Source: Fimenecus sp045595185 (GTDB taxonomy: Bacteria > Bacillota > Clostridia > Oscillospirales > Acutalibacteraceae). Taken from it: a stretch of DNA of 8,529 nt. Position 1 is the first letter of the stretch. Each line of letters begins with the position of its first letter. The notes under the pieces are model-generated. The model was not told the origin of the DNA. It made no database searches and saw only the letters and a list, made by a program, of their open reading frames with translations. The stretch spans positions 1 through 8,529 of the forward strand of contig JAZNZX010000033.1 in the NCBI GenBank assembly GCA_045595185.1. The letters are read 5' to 3'. Of the stretch, positions 6,249 through 8,529 are shown piece after piece. Made by a program: the position numbers and the translations under genes.

Positions 6249-6347
6249 ATTGATTCTTTTTCCGTTATGCTTCCTTGCTCTCAACTCGCAGTATCCACAT
6301 ACAGCTTCGTTTCGGCAAGATTGCCTAACGAAAAAATAATTCAATTT
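6247..6347. repeat. 101-bp inverted-repeat (MITE-like) element abutting the parC stop
   Basis: The left arm (6247-6270) reads AAATTGATTCTTTTTCCGTT and then ATGC. The reverse complement of the right arm (6323-6347) reads AAATTGAATTATTTTTTCGTT and then AGGC, so the arms pair over about 25 positions with few gaps. An inner CTTGC (6274-6278) can also pair with GCAAG (6315-6319). The element starts within the parC TAA (6246-6248). No T tract follows either arm, so it is not a canonical terminator. Confidence 0.6.
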
Positions 6348-6359
6348 AATTGCACAATG

Positions 6360-6386
6360 GTCATTCTGAGCAACGCGAAGAATCTC
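6360..6386. repeat. GTCATTCTGAG...GAAGAATCTC repeat, half element
   Basis: GTCATTCTGAG (6360-6370), a 6-base variable middle and GAAGAATCTC (6377-6386) match the left arm of the complete element at 8389-8473. The opposite arm is missing here, so this is a solo half or a decayed copy. Confidence 0.7.
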
Positions 6387-6403
6387 AAAAATAAATAGAT
6401 AAA

Positions 6404-6432
6404 ACGTAGGGGCGATTCACAAATTGCCCTTT
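6404..6432. repeat. Palindromic repeat, GTAGGGG...GCCC family, copy 4
   Basis: CGTAGGGGCGATT, loop CACA, then AATTGCCC form an 8-bp stem (6410-6417 with 6422-6429) with one G-U pair in plus-strand RNA. The framing GTAGGGG and trailing T's place it in the same family as the copies at 423, 469 and 1582. Confidence 0.6.
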
Positions 6433-6442
6433 TCATATATGT

Positions 6443-6520
6443 ATTGATAAATTTTCTCTTTCGCCTCCCTCTGATGAGGGAGGTGTCTGCGATAGCAGAC
6501 GGTGGGAGAAAATTTTCAAT
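6443..6520. repeat. 78-bp three-way-junction repeat element (CCTCCCT...AGGGAGG type)
   Basis: The outer stem is ATTGA plus AAATTTTCTC (6443-6458) pairing with GAGAAAATTT plus TCAAT (6506-6520), with a single bulged T at 6448. It encloses two hairpins: CCTCCCT/AGGGAGG (6464-6470 with 6477-6483) and GTCTGC/GCAGAC (6485-6490 with 6495-6500, GATA loop). From memory, related CCTCCCT...GAGGGAGG elements are widespread in gut clostridial genomes. It lies 24 bases upstream of the -35 of the next gene. Confidence 0.7.
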
Positions 6521-6544
6521 ATTTTTGATAGTTACCTTTTTATA

Positions 6545-6573
6545 TTGACAGTTTTTATTGAAAATGATATATT
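6545..6573 (+). promoter_or_regulatory. Promoter of the zinc-ribbon/bPH/SHOCT gene
   Basis: A consensus -35 TTGACA (6545-6550), a 17-base spacer and a -10 TATATT (6568-6573) preceded by the extended element TGA (6565-6567). The expected start near 6580 lies downstream of the ATGs at 6558 and 6564, which argues against those as translation starts. Confidence 0.8.
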
Positions 6574-6608
6574 TAAAAATAATGGATGTATTAAAGGAGA
6601 ATGTATTT

Positions 6609-7640
6609 ATGTATTGTCCTAGATGTGGAGTTGAAAATGATAATAATGCGAAATCTTGTATAAAATGTGAACATAGTTTCGAACAATCAGGTTCATTAAA
6701 TAAATCAAAGATTGTATTTAAAAGAATAGTTCTCATTCTTTGTATTATTTTCTTTACACTCATTCTTTTGTTTAGTTCACTTTTTATAGCTGTGGGTTTA
6801 TCTGAATCTGAAATTGCACTTACTGTCATTAGTGGAGTATTCATTGTAATATCATTATTTTTTATTATTCTTGCAGCTAAAGAAAGTGCAAAGTATATAA
6901 AAAAACCAGAAAAAAAGAGAGAAGTTAAACATAAAAATCATGCTTATATTAGTAGATGTGAGAATTTAACTAAACTTCAAGATAAACGAAAAGACAATAT
7001 GGGTTTTGATAAAATTTCCCATTTTGAAAAACAATCAATTGGATATAAACTTTCCCCAAAAGAAAAATTAAGTAATTTAGTTGTAAATAATCCGTCTATA
7101 TCTCTCGTTCAAGATGAGACTTGTTATTATCTTGGAGATGCATCTGCAGTACATCAAAAGAATATTGTAACGGGTCATATCAATCGAGGAACAGGTGGCA
7201 GCATTCGAATTGCAAAAGGTGTGTCGGTAAGGGTAGGTGGTGGAACATCTCAGACTATACGTGAAAATGTTAACGAGTATTATGAAGGAAAACTGTATAT
7301 TACTAATTATAGAATTATATTGTTAGCTCCCAAGTATGGATTTGATTTGTTTGTTTCTAAAATTACTCAACTTATATACAAGAATGATGGAATTCAGATT
7401 TATTGTGGTGCAAAATGCTATTCGGTTTTTACTCGTGATGTATTAACAATAAGAGAAATAATTGAATTTTTAAATGACCAAAAGGTATTTAAAGATGAAA
7501 AATACAAAACAATAAACAAAAACAATTTGAACAACCAAGCAACTCACGAATTAAGAGAGTTAAAGAGTTTGTTAGATGATGGTGTTATAACGCAAGAAGA
7601 ATTTGATGCAAAGAAGAAGCAGATATTAAATTTATTATAA
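6609..7640 (+). CDS. Membrane protein with zinc ribbon, bacterial PH-like domain and SHOCT domain, function unknown
   Basis: A 343-residue protein with four recognisable parts. Residues 3-20 are a zinc ribbon (C3, C6, C17, C20 in MYCPRCG...CIKC). Two membrane helices at about 36-62 and 69-90 are separated by a very short loop, so both ends probably face the cytoplasm. A basic linker (about 93-130) follows. Residues about 166-290 look like a bacterial PH/GRAM-type fold, with CYYLGDASAVHQKNIV, a glycine-rich IAKGVSVRVGGG segment, and GKLYITNYRIILLAPKYGFDLFVSKITQL. Residues 311-342 are a SHOCT module (ELRELKSLLDDGVITQEEFDAKKKQIL by type), which often supports oligomerisation. I chose the ATG at 6609 because AAAGGAG (6593-6599) sits 9 bases upstream and the zinc ribbon starts immediately. 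The gene stands alone with its own promoter and is AT-rich, with different codon use from parC. A sensor or membrane-organising role is plausible, but I cannot assign one. Confidence 0.85.
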   Translation: MYCPRCGVENDNNAKSCIKCEHSFEQSGSLNKSKIVFKRIVLILCIIFFTLILLFSSLFIAVGLSESEIALTVISGVFIVISLFFIILAAKESAKYIKKPEKKREVKHKNHAYISRCENLTKLQDKRKDNMGFDKISHFEKQSIGYKLSPKEKLSNLVVNNPSISLVQDETCYYLGDASAVHQKNIVTGHINRGTGGSIRIAKGVSVRVGGGTSQTIRENVNEYYEGKLYITNYRIILLAPKYGFDLFVSKITQLIYKNDGIQIYCGAKCYSVFTRDVLTIREIIEFLNDQKVFKDEKYKTINKNNLNNQATHELRELKSLLDDGVITQEEFDAKKKQILNLL

Positions 7641-7713
7641 AAAATAAAACCGACCGCGAATAACGGTCGGTGCAGACAGTCTCGCAAACGCAAATTATTC
7701 GGTTGCTGTCTGC
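7641..7713 (-). ncRNA. Candidate minus-strand small RNA with two hairpins and complementary loops
   Basis: On the minus strand hairpin A is GCAGACAG (7713-7706) pairing with CTGTCTGC (7679-7672). Hairpin B is ACCGACCG (7671-7664) pairing with CGGTCGGT (7656-7649). They abut with no spacer. The 7-nt loop of B, TTATTCG, is exactly complementary to CGAATAA (7701-7695) in the loop of A, allowing a kissing interaction. B is followed by TTTATTTTTTAT, an intrinsic terminator on this strand only. A possible -10 CATAAT (7725-7720) would place the start at 7713, the first base of hairpin A. The -35 is weak. No RNA family is recognised. The alternative is a plus-strand 3' structure of the gene ending at 7640, though that orientation lacks a T tract. 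Confidence 0.45.
7649..7671 (-). terminator. Intrinsic terminator reading leftward (hairpin B)
   Basis: A perfect 8-bp GC-rich stem with a 7-nt loop, followed on the minus strand by a U-rich run (7648-7636). It begins 8 bases after the stop of the plus-strand gene ending at 7640. It could also slow plus-strand transcription, but it has no T tract in that direction. Confidence 0.7.
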
Positions 7714-7781
7714 AAAAGTATTATGTGAAATACAATTACATAAATTCATTGAAAAAAATGCCACTTTTTTTAAAAAAAGAC

Positions 7782-7810
7782 TTGCAATTTGTCTTGTGTT
7801 GTGATAGAAT
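7782..7810 (+). promoter_or_regulatory. Promoter of secG with an A/T-tract upstream element
   Basis: A -35 TTGCAA (7782-7787), a 17-base spacer and a -10 TAGAAT (7805-7810) with the extended TGA before it. Just upstream is a 16-bp palindrome, C-T7-A7-G (7764-7779), which is well placed to act as an UP element or a bent-DNA tract. The start is expected near 7817, so the hairpins at 7649-7713 are not in the secG leader. Confidence 0.75.
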
Positions 7811-7852
7811 ATCAAGGCTGTGAAATATACATGGTTTGGAGGTTGACTCGTT

Positions 7853-8101
7853 ATGGCATGGTATCACATTGTTTTTGGTATAGCACTTATTGTGTTAGCA
7901 GTTTTAATCGTTCTTTTCGTTCTTATGCAGGAAGGTAATGAGCAGGGACTCGGTGCCATTTCTGGTGGTTCTTCTGAATCATTCTTTGGTAAGAACAAGG
8001 GCAGAACAGACGAAGCAAAGAAATCATTCCTTACAAAGATTTTTGCTGGAGCATTCTTAGTAATTGTTCTTGTAGCATCAATCGTAATGATTTTTGCATA
8101 A
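7853..8101 (+). CDS. secG: Preprotein translocase subunit SecG
   Basis: SecG is the small non-essential subunit of the SecYEG channel and assists SecA-driven protein export across the cytoplasmic membrane. The 82-residue length is normal for Gram-positive SecG. Two membrane helices lie at about 4-25 and 60-81. The cytoplasmic loop carries the family signature: LMQEGNEQGLG (24-34), then SGGSSESFFGKNKGRTD (37-53). The ATG at 7853 is preceded by GGAGG (7838-7842) at a 10-base spacing. The gene has its own extended -10 promoter, and tRNA-Lys lies 38 bases after its stop with no separate promoter visible. The two are therefore probably co-transcribed to the terminator at 8223-8255. In many Firmicutes secG precedes rnr and smpB, but the tRNA and repeats follow here. 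The loop sequence makes the assignment firm. Confidence 0.95.
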   Translation: MAWYHIVFGIALIVLAVLIVLFVLMQEGNEQGLGAISGGSSESFFGKNKGRTDEAKKSFLTKIFAGAFLVIVLVASIVMIFA

Positions 8102-8115
8102 TTAAAACTTAAAAT

Positions 8116-8132
8116 CCCGATTTAAAATCGGG
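8116..8132. other. Small hairpin between secG and tRNA-Lys
   Basis: CCCGATT (8116-8122) pairs with AATCGGG (8126-8132) around a 3-nt loop. No T tract follows on the plus strand, so it is unlikely to stop transcription before the tRNA. It may mark a processing site ahead of the tRNA 5' end. Confidence 0.45.
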
Positions 8133-8139
8133 AAAATAT

Positions 8140-8215
8140 GATCCACTAGCTCAGTTGGCAGAGCACTTGACTTTTAATCAAGGTGTCCGGAGTTCGAATC
8201 TCCGGTGGATCACCA
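8140..8215 (+). tRNA. tRNA-Lys (anticodon UUU), CCA encoded
   Basis: A 76-nt cloverleaf. The acceptor stem is GATCCAC/GTGGATC with discriminator A and genomic CCA (8213-8215). The D arm is GCTC/GAGC around AGTTGGCA. The anticodon stem is CTTGA/TCAAG with loop CTTTTAA, giving anticodon TTT. The T arm is CGGAG/CTCCG with loop TTCGAAT. All stems pair fully. It reads lysine codons AAA and AAG. Confidence 0.97.
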
Positions 8216-8222
8216 AAAAGAG

Positions 8223-8255
8223 AAAAGCTACACGGAAGTGTGGCTTTTTTCTTTT
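8223..8255 (+). terminator. Terminator after tRNA-Lys
   Basis: AAAAGCTACAC (8223-8233) pairs with GTGTGGCTTTT (8238-8248) with one G-U pair and loop GGAA. The T-rich run TTTTTTCTTTTT follows. It closes the secG-tRNA transcript 7 bases after the tRNA. Confidence 0.9.
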
Positions 8256-8264
8256 TGTATTATT

Positions 8265-8367
8265 AATTCTTCATTATTCAATATTCATTATTCATTTCTT
8301 TGTAGCTTTTCTCAATGAATAATGAAAAATGAAATCGCTACGCTGATGAATAATGAATAATTGAATT
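8265..8367. repeat. AT-rich inverted-repeat element built on ATTCATTATTCA
   Basis: The inner left arm AATATTCATTATTCAT (8280-8295) faces ATGAATAATGAATAATT (8346-8362) with one mismatch. AATTC (8265-8269) pairs with GAATT (8363-8367) at the ends. The middle holds GTAGC/GCTAC (8302-8306 with 8337-8341). Further ATGAATAATGAAAAATGA-like units lie inside. It looks like a non-coding repeat. I see no gene in 8216-8529. Confidence 0.55.
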
Positions 8368-8388
8368 ACATATAAAAACCAATTTTGT

Positions 8389-8473
8389 GTCATTCTGAGC
8401 GTAGCGAAGAATCTCTCTAACAGTAACACATCAACCAACAGAGATTCTTCGTCGTTTCACTCCTCAGAATGAC
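8389..8473. repeat. 85-bp palindromic element, GTCATTCTGAG type, complete copy
   Basis: GTCATTCTGAG (8389-8399) pairs perfectly with CTCAGAATGAC (8463-8473). GAAGAATCTCT (8406-8416) pairs perfectly with AGAGATTCTTC (8440-8450). The unpaired parts between them differ in length. A half copy lies at 6360-6386. The arrangement suggests a foldback, MITE-like repeat with no coding capacity. Confidence 0.8.
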
Positions 8474-8486
8474 CTATTATTTTTAA

Positions 8487-8529
8487 AATCGCAACGCAGT
8501 TCCGACACTTTGCACTTTGCGTTTTGCAT
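8487..8529. repeat. Partial repeat at window edge, GCAACGCAGTTCCGACAC type
   Basis: The block GCAACGCAGTTCCGACAC is followed by related TTTGCACTTTGC and GTTTTGCAT units and continues past the window. It matches 15 of 18 bases of the left arm at 1405-1422 in the acyltransferase leader, which links the two loci to one repeat family. Confidence 0.5.

Noticed and set aside
6341..6844. 167-codon minus-strand open frame across 6341-6844
   Set aside because: It runs through three repeat elements and into the start of the zinc-ribbon gene. There is no start signal or recognisable product.
7649..7713. A riboswitch or T-box controlling secG
   Set aside because: The clear secG promoter (7782-7810) lies downstream of these hairpins, so they are not in the secG mRNA, and no T-box sequence is present.
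8265..8367. Short repeated ATTCATTATTCA units as a possible CRISPR array
   Set aside because: Units are short, AT-rich and irregular, form an inverted repeat, and have no spacers of constant length or cas genes nearby.

Overview
This 8.5-kb window looks like an ordinary chromosomal segment of a low-GC Firmicute. A gut-type clostridium of the Ruminococcaceae/Oscillospiraceae kind is most likely. That placement is inference: it rests on the clostridial EF-Tu tail, a divergent topoisomerase IV pair, a UPF0291 protein, a Gram-positive SecG, consensus sigma-A promoters, and many small palindromic repeats in the gaps. The genes are mostly housekeeping. I see no phage, transposase, CRISPR array or recognisable defence cassette.

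Layout. Bases 2-346 are the 3' end of tuf, closed by a strong terminator (373-402). Palindromic repeats follow. A PlsC-type acyltransferase lies on the minus strand (506-1336). Its own promoter (1519-1547) is separated from it by an unusually structured leader of about 175 nt. That leader ends in an intrinsic terminator hairpin just before the ribosome binding site. The acyltransferase locus is bracketed by two inverted 33-bp copies of one palindromic repeat.

On the plus strand, a small UPF0291 (DUF896) gene (1677-1889) has its own promoter. The parE-parC pair (2008-3993 and 4008-6248) encodes the two subunits of topoisomerase IV, separated by 14 bp. The parE promoter lies inside a 12-bp dyad that also looks like the terminator of the UPF0291 gene. 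Both subunits keep their catalytic residues but have unusual substitutions. ParC has Ala and Glu at the two main quinolone-contact positions.

Bases 6247-6520 are packed with four different palindromic elements. Next is a membrane protein of unknown function (6609-7640) with the architecture zinc ribbon - two membrane helices - bacterial PH-like domain - SHOCT. secG (7853-8101) follows from its own extended -10 promoter, then tRNA-Lys(UUU) (8140-8215) and a terminator. The last 270 bases hold repeats only.

The most interesting non-coding signals are two. One is a candidate minus-strand small RNA (7641-7713) made of two abutting hairpins whose loops are complementary over 7 nt and which ends in an intrinsic terminator. 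The other is the attenuator-like leader of the acyltransferase. Neither matches a family I can name with confidence, and both need a covariance search and RNA data.
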